33,297 nt of DNA from Desulfofustis sp. (GTDB lineage Bacteria; Desulfobacterota; Desulfobulbia; Desulfobulbales; Desulfocapsaceae), in contig JABDQA010000053.1 in assembly GCA_013042475.1 (NCBI GenBank), positions 1-33,297 on the forward strand. Reading direction: 5' to 3'. The translations under genes and the position numbers were made by a program. Below are positions 1-8,209 of this stretch, in pieces; the first letter of the stretch is position 1; each line of letters begins with the position of its first letter. The notes under the pieces were generated by a model that saw nothing but the letters and a program-made list of their open reading frames with translations, searched no databases and was not told the origin of the DNA.

Positions 1-201
1 TACATGATGACGCCTGACAACCATTTCTATCTCGGCAGGCTGCCGGGGATGCACGACGTATTTTGCGCAGCGCTTACCGGTCATGGTTTTAAGTTCGCAC
101 CTGTACTGGGAGAATTGCTTGCCGATCTGTTAACCGATATGCCGAGTGAAATTGATATCACCCTCTTCTCACCGGACCGCTTTACAACTCAGCTTATCTA
201 A
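1..201 (+). CDS. C-terminal fragment of a flavin-dependent amine/sarcosine oxidase-like protein (5' truncated by window edge)
   Basis: Only the last 66 codons are present; the frame is open to base 1 and stops at TAA 199-201. The sequence Tyr-x-Met-Thr-Pro-Asp-x-His followed about 20 residues later by Leu-Thr-Gly-His-Gly-Phe-Lys-Phe-Ala-Pro is the typical C-terminal signature of monomeric sarcosine oxidase and N-methyltryptophan oxidase type FAD enzymes. These are DAO-family oxidoreductases that oxidise secondary amines and make hydrogen peroxide. The Gly-His-Gly-Phe-Lys stretch lies next to the flavin in known members. The substrate cannot be inferred from this fragment. It is convergent with the downstream glycosyltransferase gene, with a 47-base gap in which I see no clear terminator. 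Confidence 0.75.
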   Translation, partial: YMMTPDNHFYLGRLPGMHDVFCAALTGHGFKFAPVLGELLADLLTDMPSEIDITLFSPDRFTTQLI

Positions 202-248
202 TATACCTAACCCACATTCAGATAATCAATGACGCTGAGATAGAGGTG

Positions 249-1550
249 CTACCTTGCTGCTTCAAATATCCGTTTGACCGCATCGGCTACTACGTTTTTC
301 TTTCTGTAAGTTTCAATTTGATTCCGCATGCGGCCTATATCTTCTTTTATAGCCTGGTCATTTATCGCCCGCTCGATATGGTTTCGTATATCTGCAGGAC
401 TGTCTTTTTCTCGGCTTCCTCTCAAACCGAGACGATGATAAACCACCCGTGCTGCAGTACCCATTTGATCGTTCACCCTAAAAGGATAAACAACCATTGG
501 TACCTCCCAGAGAATACATTCGTATACCGTTGTCATACCGGCATGGATAACCGCACAATCGGCGACAGATAAAATATCCATCTGCGGAGCGAATTGCAGA
601 CAATGAATATTTGAGGGAATGTTTCCCAGAACTTCAGCTTTCAAACGGTTCCCCAAAGCAAAAATCACATCCCAGCCAGTACTCCCTAAAGCTTCGACCA
701 GTTTCTGCCAGAATTTTAGGTCGTTTCCCCCAAAGAAACAGCCAAAACTGCAGTAGATAAGACGTTGTTCTTCTCGACGCTGCCGATATGAATCAAGCAA
801 ATTTTCAATATCATGACCGGATTCCACTGTTTTGGGTATAAACGGGAGATTCGCCCTGTCTGAACAAATCATCGGGCCAACGTAGGAGATCAGATAGTGA
901 GGGTGAAACGGAAATTCCATCTCGATTGGATTCAATACCAACACCGGTAGATCGCAGTATAAAAATGGAATTAGCCATTGATAAAAAACAACGTGATCAG
1001 CAAGACGAAGCCCGAGCATCTCTGCGTAGTTTTCAAGTTTGGATATTTTATCTTTGCCGCGACGCTTAAATTTCTCCCGTTGATTGCTTATAAATTTTGA
1101 CAGACGAAATCGAAGCCACGCCAACTCTATCGTAAATGCGAACCCAGTCACTCCCATGCCCGGCGCAATATCATAATGTAGCGGCGGCATGGACTTATGC
1201 TTTCTCATGTTGAAAAACACACTGAAGAGTATGACCGGGAATTTCGAAGCGAGAGCGGCGAGCACAAACTCGTGCATTTCAATGTCTATTACAAGCAAGT
1301 CAGGAGAAAGCTCTTCAAGCAGCAAATGAAGTGGATGAACGGGCTCGTTTGCAGATGATTCAGAGTCCGTTGTCGTTGATGTTTGTTCCGGGTCAAACCT
1401 GAAGTAGTCAAACTTATCTATCTGACTATAATCACCACCTTTTCCGATAAACGTTATGCGGTATCCGGCATCGCTCAATCGACGTGCCATTTCGACCGCG
1501 CTTAAACGCTTGGAGGTGACCCTGTCTGGTATAATTACCAGATGCTTCAT
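249..1550 (-). CDS. GT1-like (MGT/UGT-type) glycosyltransferase
   Basis: The product has 433 residues, a usual length for GT-B fold family 1 glycosyltransferases. The N-terminus (MKHLVIIPDRVTSK...) looks like a first Rossmann strand. Near residue 335 lies a clear donor-binding signature, His-Ala-Gly-Met-Thr-Thr-Val-Tyr-Glu-Cys, then Val-Pro-Met-Val-Val-Tyr-Pro and Asn-Asp-Gln-Met-Gly. In the family these residues hold the nucleotide sugar, and the acceptor is bound by the variable N-terminal half. The acceptor (lipid, carotenoid, sterol or small molecule) cannot be told. There is no signal peptide, so it is probably cytoplasmic or peripheral at the membrane. It lies 53 bases downstream of nadB on the same strand and may be read through from it. 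I see no strong Shine-Dalgarno before its ATG. Confidence 0.72.
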   Translation of the reverse strand: MKHLVIIPDRVTSKRLSAVEMARRLSDAGYRITFIGKGGDYSQIDKFDYFRFDPEQTSTTTDSESSANEPVHPLHLLLEELSPDLLVIDIEMHEFVLAALASKFPVILFSVFFNMRKHKSMPPLHYDIAPGMGVTGFAFTIELAWLRFRLSKFISNQREKFKRRGKDKISKLENYAEMLGLRLADHVVFYQWLIPFLYCDLPVLVLNPIEMEFPFHPHYLISYVGPMICSDRANLPFIPKTVESGHDIENLLDSYRQRREEQRLIYCSFGCFFGGNDLKFWQKLVEALGSTGWDVIFALGNRLKAEVLGNIPSNIHCLQFAPQMDILSVADCAVIHAGMTTVYECILWEVPMVVYPFRVNDQMGTAARVVYHRLGLRGSREKDSPADIRNHIERAINDQAIKEDIGRMRNQIETYRKKNVVADAVKRIFEAAR

Positions 1551-1603
1551 AAATTTTTATTGCCCATGATTAAGATGAAACTCCACCGGAAAAGTGAAGC
1601 CCC

Positions 1604-3250
1604 CTACCCTTCCTGGCTGAAGTTACGGTATTCCACTGAGAATTCCCAGGAAGAGACATTTTGATCTTGCGACAGGACAATCCAATGCAACTGATCTTCA
1701 TTTGAGTTAGGATAATCGGTAGTGTAGTGGAGCCCACGGCTCTCCTTTCTAAGCATCGCCGACTCTACGATTAACAGCGACACCTGAGCGATATTTCTCA
1801 ACTCCACCATATTTCGGGTAATTCGGTGAGATGTGTAGAGGGTTTCTATCTCCCGGGTTATTGATATTATGCGCTCCCTTGCCAGCTCAAGCCGTTTGCT
1901 GTTTCTTACAATTCCCACATAGTTCCACATGGTTCTACGCAGTACATCCCAGTTGTGATTGATCAGGATGTGTTCATCCAGTTCTTTGCTCGGCGGGGTT
2001 GAGATGCCAGTGGGAGCTCTCCCCTGCCTTCTTTGCTTAATCGTATCAAGATTCTGTCGACAATAGGATGCGGCCTTTTCAGCAAACACAACCGCCTCCA
2101 ATAAAGAATTGCTTGCCAGCCTGTTGGCCCCGTGCAGTCCGGTGCAGGCGGTCTCACCAATAGCCATGAGCCCAGCGATTGAACTGTTGCAGTAATCGTC
2201 TACCAGTACGCCACCGCACAAATAGTGAGCAGCGGGAACTACTGGAATCGGCTCTGTAGTAATATCGATCCCGTATCGCAAACACTGTTTATAAATGGCA
2301 GGAAATCTCGCCTGAATGAAGGCGGGGTCTTTATGGCTTATATCAAGAAATACGCACTCATCACCGCTTTCCTTCATTTCCTGATCGATGGACCGGGCAA
2401 CCATATCTCTGGTAGCCAGCTCGAGACGGTCGTCATATTTATTCATGAACCTCTCACCCTTTCGCGTATGAAGAAGCGCACCCTCACCTCGTACCGCCTC
2501 CGAAATGAGAAAGTTTTTAGCCTGGGGGTGGAAAAGGCAGGTTGGATGAAATTGGACAAACTCCATGTTGGCAATTTTGGCACCTGCCCTACAGGCGGAC
2601 GCAATTCCGTCTCCGGTGGCAATATCTGGATTGCTCGTGTAGAGATACACTTTTCCTGTACCACCGGTGCATAGCACCGTCTGCTGTGCCTCGAAGCTTG
2701 TGATTCGATCTTCATTGTCGATAACCAGGGCACCACCACACCATATATTACCTCCATCGGACAACAACATGAGATCCGCCACCATGTGGTCCTCGAGAAG
2801 AGTAATTGAGGGGCAGGATTTCACCTGATCCAGAAGGGTCATTTCAATGGCTCTGCCGGTGAGATCATATGCATGGGCTACCCGCCTATGACTGTGGCCA
2901 CCTTCGCGTCCTAAACTCAGTGAATAATCGTCTGAATTTCTAACAAAATCAACCCCATAGGTTATAAGGTCGTGGACCCTCGCATAGCCGCTGGAGACCA
3001 CCTCCTCAACAATTTTATAATCGCACAACCCAGCTCCCGCCTTCAGTGTATCGATAATATGGGCGTCAACCGAGTCATTCTCATGGTCAAGGACAGCCGC
3101 TATCCCCCCTTGAGCCAGATTCGTGGCGCTGTCGGCAATCCCCTTTTTGGTTACCACCACCACTTCGCCGAGATCTGCCACTCTCAGGGCAAAGGAAAGC
3201 CCGGCTATGCCACTGCCGATTACAAGAAATCGCATATCAACACTATGCAA
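1604..3250 (-). CDS. nadB: L-aspartate oxidase (NAD biosynthesis)
   Basis: This FAD enzyme oxidises L-aspartate to iminoaspartate, the first step of de novo NAD synthesis before quinolinate synthase NadA. The 548-residue product opens with a dinucleotide-binding motif, Val-Ile-Gly-Ser-Gly-Ile-Ala-Gly, has Asn-Leu-Ala-Gln-Gly-Gly-Ile-Ala early on, His-Pro-Thr-Cys-Leu in the middle, and His-Gly-Ala-Asn-Arg-Leu-Ala-Ser-Asn-Ser-Leu-Leu-Glu, which is highly characteristic of NadB rather than SdhA/FrdA. The helical C-terminal domain is present. The start is uncertain: the ATG at 3250 gives MHSVDMRFLV, while the internal ATG at 3235 starts just before the Rossmann strand. Neither has a convincing Shine-Dalgarno. 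The gene diverges from parA, and its upstream region contains the parS site, 10 bases before the 3250 start. nadA and nadC are not in the window. Confidence 0.95.
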   Translation of the reverse strand: MHSVDMRFLVIGSGIAGLSFALRVADLGEVVVVTKKGIADSATNLAQGGIAAVLDHENDSVDAHIIDTLKAGAGLCDYKIVEEVVSSGYARVHDLITYGVDFVRNSDDYSLSLGREGGHSHRRVAHAYDLTGRAIEMTLLDQVKSCPSITLLEDHMVADLMLLSDGGNIWCGGALVIDNEDRITSFEAQQTVLCTGGTGKVYLYTSNPDIATGDGIASACRAGAKIANMEFVQFHPTCLFHPQAKNFLISEAVRGEGALLHTRKGERFMNKYDDRLELATRDMVARSIDQEMKESGDECVFLDISHKDPAFIQARFPAIYKQCLRYGIDITTEPIPVVPAAHYLCGGVLVDDYCNSSIAGLMAIGETACTGLHGANRLASNSLLEAVVFAEKAASYCRQNLDTIKQRRQGRAPTGISTPPSKELDEHILINHNWDVLRRTMWNYVGIVRNSKRLELARERIISITREIETLYTSHRITRNMVELRNIAQVSLLIVESAMLRKESRGLHYTTDYPNSNEDQLHWIVLSQDQNVSSWEFSVEYRNFSQEG

Positions 3251-3260
3251 ACGGGTTTAT

Positions 3261-3276
3261 TGTTTCACGTGAAACA
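3261..3276. promoter_or_regulatory. parS: parS centromere site (perfect 16-bp palindrome)
   Basis: TGTTTCACGTGAAACA is a perfect inverted repeat and matches the consensus chromosomal parS site bound by ParB. It lies in the nadB-parA gap, 124 bases before the parA start and 10 bases before the more distal nadB start. ParB loads here as a CTP-dependent clamp, spreads, and is moved by ParA. Because it sits in the 5' region of nadB, ParB binding could also affect nadB transcription (inference). Confidence 0.93.
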
Positions 3277-3329
3277 TAAATAACTATCCATTTAAATTTC
3301 TGGTTCCTGCCGTTTTCAATAAAAATATA

Positions 3330-3358
3330 TTGAGCCTTCATTTTTCCTGGTATATAAA
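3330..3358 (+). promoter_or_regulatory. Candidate sigma-70-type promoter for parA
   Basis: TTGAGC (3330-3335) and TATAAA (3353-3358) are separated by 17 bases, close to the -35/-10 consensus. The predicted start would be near 3365, giving a leader of about 35 bases that holds the parA Shine-Dalgarno. It lies downstream of parS, so ParB spreading from parS would run over it. Confidence 0.5.
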
Positions 3359-3400
3359 GACCTGAAGGAAAGAACCAACCAGGGAAGAGGTTAAATCACA

Positions 3401-4174
3401 ATGGGAAATATCTCAACTGTTATTGCTGTTGCCAACCAGAAGGGTGGGGTAGGCAAGACGACTACAGCCGTCAACCTCTCCTCTGCACTAGCCATGAGGA
3501 AGAAAAAGGTTTTGTTGGTGGACTCTGACCCGCAAGGAAATGCGTCGAGTGGCGTCGGAATAAAACCAACAGATAGAAACAAGAACCTATACCAGGTACT
3601 TTGCGGCAAAGCCTTGGCTGACCAGGTAGTGCAGGCGACCAATGTTAAAAAGCTCTATGTGTTGCCTTCAAAGATTGATTTGGTAGCCGCAGAGCTGGAG
3701 CTGATCAACAAGAAAAGCAGAGAAAAATTCTTGAAAAAATCCCTCAAGCCCTTGCTTGGTGAATTCGATTACATAATTGTTGATTGTCCCCCTTCCCTTG
3801 GGCTTCTCACACTTAATGCACTCACTGCCGCAAATTCCGTACTCATTCCGATGCAGTGCGAATATTATGCCATGGAAGGACTTGCGCAACTCATCAACAC
3901 GATCCGATCGGTAAAGCAGTCGTTTAACAAGAAGCTCTACGTTGAGGGACTGCTCCTTACAATGTTTGACAAGAGAAACCGATTATCTCACCAGGTTGCG
4001 GCGGAGATTAATAATCACTTTGGCGATCAGGTGTTCGCTACGCGTATTCCAAGAAATGTTCGGCTTAGCGAAAGCCCCAGCCATGGTAAAACCATAATGG
4101 AATATGACATCAGGTCAACCGGCGCCCAGGCATACCGAGCTCTGGCGCTAGAATTTCTAAAACGACAGGTGTGA
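3401..4174 (+). CDS. parA: Chromosome-partitioning ATPase ParA (Soj type)
   Basis: ParA binds DNA non-specifically as an ATP dimer and pulls ParB-parS complexes, so separating newly copied origins. The 257-residue product has the deviant Walker A motif Lys-Gly-Gly-Val-Gly-Lys-Thr at residues 14-20, Val-Asp-Ser-Asp-Pro-Gln-Gly-Asn just after residue 40 (Walker A' region), and Ile-Ile-Val-Asp-Cys-Pro-Pro-Ser (Walker B). The short N-terminus with no extra DNA-binding domain is the chromosomal Soj type, not the plasmid P1 type. The ATG has a good Shine-Dalgarno (GGGAAGAGG, 3382-3390). parB begins 3 bases after its stop, so the two are one operon. Confidence 0.96.
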   Translation: MGNISTVIAVANQKGGVGKTTTAVNLSSALAMRKKKVLLVDSDPQGNASSGVGIKPTDRNKNLYQVLCGKALADQVVQATNVKKLYVLPSKIDLVAAELELINKKSREKFLKKSLKPLLGEFDYIIVDCPPSLGLLTLNALTAANSVLIPMQCEYYAMEGLAQLINTIRSVKQSFNKKLYVEGLLLTMFDKRNRLSHQVAAEINNHFGDQVFATRIPRNVRLSESPSHGKTIMEYDIRSTGAQAYRALALEFLKRQV

Positions 4175-4177
4175 ACA

Positions 4178-5044
4178 GTGGCTAAATTGACAGGGCTAGA
4201 CGGTCAGGGAATCAGCGCTCTCTTTGGTGAACAGCCCCCCGATGAATCTTATTTTGAATGCGGCATCAGTCAAATAACCCCTAACAAACATCAGCCCAGG
4301 ATGATGTTTGACCAGGAAGAGCTTACCGAACTGGCCAATTCGATTCGTGAGAACGGTGTGATTCAACCTTTGATTGTGTCACGATCGTCGAAGAAAAAGT
4401 TCACTTTGATAGCAGGAGAACGGCGACTCCGCGCCTCAAAGATTGCAGGATTGAAAACGGTTCCGGTCATCGTCCGTGAACTCAGCAGTGACGATGAACT
4501 GTTGGAATTCGCCCTCATTGAAAATATTCAACGAACGGATCTCAATCCCTTGGAAGAGGCTGAAGCCTATCGCAAACTGATCGACAAGTTTGGTCTCACT
4601 CAGGAGGAGGCGGCCAAGAAGGTCGGTAAGAACCGCTCAACTGTTGCCAACTCGGTGAGGCTGCTCCAGCTTCCCGATTATATAAAAGACGATTTGCTGT
4701 CAGGACGCCTCACTGAAGGTCATGCACGAGCTCTTCTTGCCGTCCTGGCAAGCCCTGCGACCATGAAAGAAATCCGTGACCAGATCGTTGCCAAACAATT
4801 GTCAGTTCGGCTGACGGAGAAACTGATTAAAACCTTAACAAGAGAAGTTGCGCCAACCAAAGCATCGTTCCGAACTAAGGATAAAGAGTTTTCCAAGTCT
4901 GTTAAAAAGTCTTTTGAAAACCAGTTGACCAATCGGCTCAGTTCCCAGGTTTTTATCAACCAGAAGGGGAGCCGCGGTAAAATTGAGATTGAATACTACT
5001 CCTATGATGACCTCGAGCGTATCATCGCAATGGTCGTAGGGTGA
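4178..5044 (+). CDS. parB: Chromosome-partitioning protein ParB (Spo0J type CTPase)
   Basis: ParB recognises parS, binds CTP and slides along DNA as a clamp. The 288-residue product shows, in order, a CTP-binding N-domain with Gly-Glu-Arg-Arg-Leu-Arg-Ala (80-86) and Glu-Asn-Ile-Gln-Arg-Thr-Asp-Leu-Asn-Pro (115-124); a helix-turn-helix around 139-163 (LTQEEAAKKVGKNRSTVANS) that reads parS; a linker; and a C-terminal dimerisation segment. The start is GTG at 4178, preceded by AGGTGTG, with only 3 bases after the parA stop. A cognate parS lies 0.9 kb upstream. The next gene is 37 bases downstream and is not a partition gene. Confidence 0.96.
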   Translation: MAKLTGLDGQGISALFGEQPPDESYFECGISQITPNKHQPRMMFDQEELTELANSIRENGVIQPLIVSRSSKKKFTLIAGERRLRASKIAGLKTVPVIVRELSSDDELLEFALIENIQRTDLNPLEEAEAYRKLIDKFGLTQEEAAKKVGKNRSTVANSVRLLQLPDYIKDDLLSGRLTEGHARALLAVLASPATMKEIRDQIVAKQLSVRLTEKLIKTLTREVAPTKASFRTKDKEFSKSVKKSFENQLTNRLSSQVFINQKGSRGKIEIEYYSYDDLERIIAMVVG

Positions 5045-5081
5045 GAATCAACCTGATAATACAGTCAATCATCACAATGTC

Positions 5082-5543
5082 ATGATAAAAAAACATCTTT
5101 TCATCATCGTTTTTCTGGTCTCGTTGCTCTTTTTCGTCTCTTCGGCTTTAGCCAAAATGGTCAGTGTAGTTGGAGACAATGTTAATCTGCGTTCTGGGCC
5201 CGGTACTAAGTATTCCGTTAAATGGAAATACGGTAGTGGTTTTCCATTAAAAGTTCTTGAGGAAAAGGGAGGCTGGTTAAAGGTTGAAGACTTTGAGGGT
5301 GACAGCGGTTGGCTCTACGAGAAACTCACCTCCAGAAACGGTCACATGATCGTCAAGGTTCACAAAAACCAAAACAAGAAGATCAATATCAGAAGCGGCC
5401 CTGGCACAAAATACAACATTGTAGGTAAGGCCTACTACGGGGTTGTGTTCAAAACCATAAAGCAACAGAACGGCTGGGCTCATATTAAGCATGACAGTGG
5501 ACTGGAAGGGTGGATAAAACGTTCATTGCTGTGGGGTTTTTAG
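5082..5543 (+). CDS. Exported protein with two bacterial SH3 domains
   Basis: The 153-residue product has an N-terminal signal peptide (Lys-Lys followed by about 16 hydrophobic residues, with likely cleavage after Ser-Ala-Leu-Ala near residue 24). Two SH3b repeats follow, at about 26-86 and 92-152. Each has Asn-(Leu/Ile)-Arg-Ser-Gly-Pro-Gly-Thr-Lys-Tyr near its start and a Gly-Trp-(Leu/Ile) near its end. Such domains usually bind cell-wall peptides, so it probably acts in the periplasm on or near peptidoglycan. No catalytic domain is attached. It follows parB by 37 bases on the same strand and may be co-transcribed. No intrinsic terminator is evident after it. The exact function is unknown. 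Confidence 0.82.
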   Translation: MIKKHLFIIVFLVSLLFFVSSALAKMVSVVGDNVNLRSGPGTKYSVKWKYGSGFPLKVLEEKGGWLKVEDFEGDSGWLYEKLTSRNGHMIVKVHKNQNKKINIRSGPGTKYNIVGKAYYGVVFKTIKQQNGWAHIKHDSGLEGWIKRSLLWGF

Positions 5544-5663
5544 GGGAGCACCCATTTCGGCGATCCATTCTATATTTTACCATTCGAGCATCGAGCCAGC
5601 CTGGCAACCTGGTTGCTGCCACTGTAAACAAAGAAATTAGAGTGTGGATTAGTGTGTCGCCAA

Positions 5664-5697
5664 TAAAAAAACCTGGCTGAGCAAGTCAACCAGGTTT
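5664..5697 (-). terminator. Rho-independent terminator of the tRNA-Ser pair
   Basis: Read on the minus strand, AAACCTGG and CCAGGTTT form an 8-bp stem around a 13-base loop, followed at once by a run of T (A-run 5665-5671 on the plus strand). It lies just downstream of the tRNA-Ser(GCT) 3' end. Confidence 0.8.
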
Positions 5698-5705
5698 GGT
5701 ATTCG

Positions 5706-5798
5706 TGGCGGAGAGAGAGGGATTCGAACCCTCGGTGGAGTTTTATCCCCACACTCGCTTAGCAGGCGAGCACCATCGGCCAACTCGGTCATCTCTCC
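5706..5798 (-). tRNA. tRNA-Ser (anticodon GCT)
   Basis: On the minus strand the acceptor halves GGAGAGA (5792-5798) and TCTCTCC (5710-5716) pair fully, followed by a G discriminator and an encoded CCA (5706-5708). The T-loop sequence GGTTCGAATCC is present. The anticodon stem CTCGC/GCGAG flanks the loop CTGCTAA, giving anticodon GCT (5761-5763 on the plus strand), which reads AGC and AGT codons. A long variable arm is present, as in serine tRNAs. Length is 90 bases without CCA. Confidence 0.95.
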
Positions 5799-5808
5799 AT
5801 ATCAGCTC

Positions 5809-5894
5809 TGGCGGAGGGAGTAGGATTCGAACCCACGGTACTTTCGTACAACGGTTTTCAAGACCGCCGCCTTAAACCACTCGGCCATCCCTCC
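5809..5894 (-). tRNA. tRNA-Ser (anticodon TGA)
   Basis: On the minus strand GGAGGGA (5888-5894) pairs with TCCCTCC (5813-5819), followed by discriminator G and an encoded CCA (5809-5811). The anticodon loop CTTGAAA gives anticodon TGA, reading TCA and other TCN codons by wobble. A long variable arm (TTGTACGAAAGTACC region) marks it as class II serine. It is first in a two-tRNA transcript with tRNA-Ser(GCT), 10 bases apart. Confidence 0.95.
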
Positions 5895-5905
5895 GAAAGA
5901 TTTTT

Positions 5906-5934
5906 CTTGTACCATCTCGTAAAACATCTGTCAA
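5906..5934 (-). promoter_or_regulatory. Promoter for the tRNA-Ser pair
   Basis: On the minus strand TTGACA (5929-5934) is followed after exactly 17 bases by TACAAG (5906-5911). The predicted start lies about 5 bases before the mature 5' end of tRNA-Ser(TGA). A consensus -35 box at optimal spacing directly before a stable RNA gene is good support. Confidence 0.65.
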
Positions 5935-6048
5935 TATTATGTCATTGCCATACCCGGGCCACTGCTGTACAATACAATTTTGTAACACAACAACAAACAA
6001 CAAAAACATTTTTGCAAATTATTTGATTTTTGCTCAAGTACTACACCC

Positions 6049-7602
6049 ATGGTCGACCATCACAAAACGGAATCACAACTGCATGATTTAACATGTCTTT
6101 ATGAAATCACTAAAGAGCTCGCTTCGTCATTTGTACTGAGCGACTGTCTCGAAAAAGCAATGGCGCTGCTCTCCGAATACAAAAAGATGGAGAACGGTAC
6201 GGTAACCATTGTCAACCCCATCACCGGAAAGCTCGAAATAGAGGTGGCCCATGGTCTTACTGCCGAGGGAAGGAAACGTGGTAAATATAAAATAGGGGAG
6301 GGGATTACCGGACGCGTTGTCGCCTCCGGTGAATCAATCATCGTTCCCCACATCTCAGAAGAACCGCTTTTTCTCAATCGCACCAGATCCCGCGGCGATA
6401 TTACTGATAAGGATCGTTCTTTCCTCTGTGTACCCATTAAAGACGGTAAGCAGGTTATTGGCGCACTCAGTGTCGACCGTATGTATGAGGATGGCTTTGG
6501 CAGTCAGGCAAACGATGACCTACAATTTCTGACCGTGCTGTCGAGTATTGTCGCCCAAACCGTCTGCCGGGTTCAGGTCGTTAACCGGGAAAAAGACAAC
6601 CTGCGCACCGAGAATCTTAAACTCAAACGTGAACTGTCGGAAAAAAACAGGATCAACGACATCATCGGTAACTCCAGCCGTATGCAGGATGTCTTTGAGA
6701 TGGTTCACAGGGTCGTGGACTCCAACGCCACGGTACTTCTCAGGGGAGAATCTGGAACCGGCAAAACTCTGGTTGCCAAAGCCCTGCACTACAATGGAAA
6801 GAGAAAGGACAAACCGTTCGTCGTGGTGAATTGTTCGGCACTACCCGAAACACTTCTTGAGAGTGAGCTTTTTGGTCATGAAAAGGGTGCCTTTACCAGC
6901 GCCAACGAACGAAAGATTGGCCGATTTGAACATGCTGAAGGCGGAACCCTGTTTCTTGATGAAATCGGCGAAATATCACACTCCGTCCAGGTTAAACTGC
7001 TGAACGTCGTTCAGGAGAGAAGTTTTCAGCGGCTTGGGTCGACCAAATCGATCTCCTGTGACGTACGACTGGTAGCGGCCACCAACAAAGATCTCGAAGA
7101 TGCCGTCTCGAGCGGATCCTTTCGTGAAGATCTCTACTATCGCCTCAATGTATTTCCCATCTATATGCCGTCTCTGCGTAAACGCAGGACTGATATCCTG
7201 CTGCTCGCCGAATTCTTTCTGGAAAAATTTGCCAGGGAAAACAAAAAACAGATAAACCGCATTTCCACCTCGGCTATTGACCTGCTTATCCAGTATCACT
7301 GGCCCGGTAATGTTAGAGAATTACAGAATTGTATGGAACGAGCGGTGCTGATCTGTGACGGTGATGCCATCAAAGGAATCCACCTGCCTCCAACACTGCA
7401 GGTCTCCGAAGGCTCATCCAGTACGAAACCGCTGTCTTTTTCTACCGCGGTGGAAAATTTCGAAAAAGAGCTTATCATTGACGCGCTGAAAAAAAACAAT
7501 GGTAATCAGACCAAAACAGCCGGTTATCTGGATACCAGTCTGCGCATAATTAATTACAAGATACACCAGTACGGCATCGACCCGAAAAAGTACAAAATCT
7601 GA
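6049..7602 (+). CDS. NifA-like sigma-54-dependent transcriptional activator (GAF-AAA+-Fis HTH)
   Basis: The 517-residue product has three parts. A GAF domain at about 20-175 contains a NifA-like stretch (Leu-Asn-Arg-Thr ... Ser-Phe-Leu-Cys-Val-Pro-Ile-Lys ... Val-Ile-Gly-Ala-Leu-Ser-Val-Asp-Arg). An AAA+ domain at about 203-440 has Walker A Gly-Glu-Ser-Gly-Thr-Gly-Lys-Thr (233-240) and Walker B Gly-Thr-Leu-Phe-Leu-Asp-Glu (299-305). A Fis-type helix-turn-helix occupies about 470-512. Such proteins open sigma-54 promoters using ATP. The sigma-54 contact loop reads GAFTSA (280-285) instead of GAFTGA. NifA identity is a family resemblance only: no nif genes are in the window, and the target is unknown. 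The ATG lacks a clear Shine-Dalgarno. queH starts 4 bases after the stop. Confidence 0.85.
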   Translation: MVDHHKTESQLHDLTCLYEITKELASSFVLSDCLEKAMALLSEYKKMENGTVTIVNPITGKLEIEVAHGLTAEGRKRGKYKIGEGITGRVVASGESIIVPHISEEPLFLNRTRSRGDITDKDRSFLCVPIKDGKQVIGALSVDRMYEDGFGSQANDDLQFLTVLSSIVAQTVCRVQVVNREKDNLRTENLKLKRELSEKNRINDIIGNSSRMQDVFEMVHRVVDSNATVLLRGESGTGKTLVAKALHYNGKRKDKPFVVVNCSALPETLLESELFGHEKGAFTSANERKIGRFEHAEGGTLFLDEIGEISHSVQVKLLNVVQERSFQRLGSTKSISCDVRLVAATNKDLEDAVSSGSFREDLYYRLNVFPIYMPSLRKRRTDILLLAEFFLEKFARENKKQINRISTSAIDLLIQYHWPGNVRELQNCMERAVLICDGDAIKGIHLPPTLQVSEGSSSTKPLSFSTAVENFEKELIIDALKKNNGNQTKTAGYLDTSLRIINYKIHQYGIDPKKYKI

Positions 7603-7606
7603 CAAG

Positions 7607-8209
7607 ATGTCTATTCTGCTCCATGTCTGCTGCGGCCCCTGCCTCGTATACCCGGGCAAAGTTCTGGAAGGGGAGGGTACCGATTTTACCTGCTACTTTT
7701 TCAACCCCAATATCCATCCCTACCGCGAATTTAAGCAGCGGCTCAACTCTTTCAAAAAGCTGGCCGACGCTCGAAATTACAGCTACATCATAGACAGGGA
7801 CTACGGTTTGAAAATGTTTCTGCGCAAGGTGGTGTTCAACGAAGATCAACGCTGTAAAATCTGCTATCAGATGAGACTGGGAAATACTATAAAGCTTGCA
7901 GCAGAGCAGGGGTATCGTGGATTTTCCACCACACTTCTCTACTCCGCATACCAGAATCACGATCTCATTAAAAAACAGGCCGCCCTAGCCTCGGAGTCCC
8001 GATCTATCCCCTTTGTCTACCATGACTTCAGGGTTGGATGGCAGCAGGGAATCGATGAGTCGAAGGCCAGCAATCTTTACCGACAGAGTTATTGCGGCTG
8101 CCTTTTCAGTGAACAGGAAAGATATGATAACAGACTGAAAAAACAACTAAAGAGGAAACGTAAATCCGATGTTCAAGCTTCTGGTGCTGGCCACGACCAA
8201 TCAAAATAA
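7607..8209 (+). CDS. queH: Epoxyqueuosine reductase QueH
   Basis: QueH carries out the last step of queuosine synthesis in tRNA, reducing epoxyqueuosine to queuosine; it is unrelated to the cobalamin enzyme QueG. The 200-residue product has the family's cysteine pattern: Cys-Cys-Gly-Pro-Cys at residues 8-12, Cys-x2-Cys at 83 and 86, Phe-Ser-Thr-Thr-Leu-Leu at 106-111, and Gln-Ser-Tyr-Cys-Gly-Cys at 160-165. These cysteines hold an iron-sulfur cluster and an adjacent metal in studied members. The lysine/arginine-rich tail is plausible for RNA contact. It starts 4 bases after the NifA-like regulator and its last 41 bases overlap rdgB, so translation is probably coupled. Confidence 0.93.
   Translation: MSILLHVCCGPCLVYPGKVLEGEGTDFTCYFFNPNIHPYREFKQRLNSFKKLADARNYSYIIDRDYGLKMFLRKVVFNEDQRCKICYQMRLGNTIKLAAEQGYRGFSTTLLYSAYQNHDLIKKQAALASESRSIPFVYHDFRVGWQQGIDESKASNLYRQSYCGCLFSEQERYDNRLKKQLKRKRKSDVQASGAGHDQSK

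Noticed and set aside
5544-5640. Possible terminator after the SH3 gene (GGCAAC/GTTGCT)
   Set aside because: A 6-bp stem with G-U pairs and no T run.
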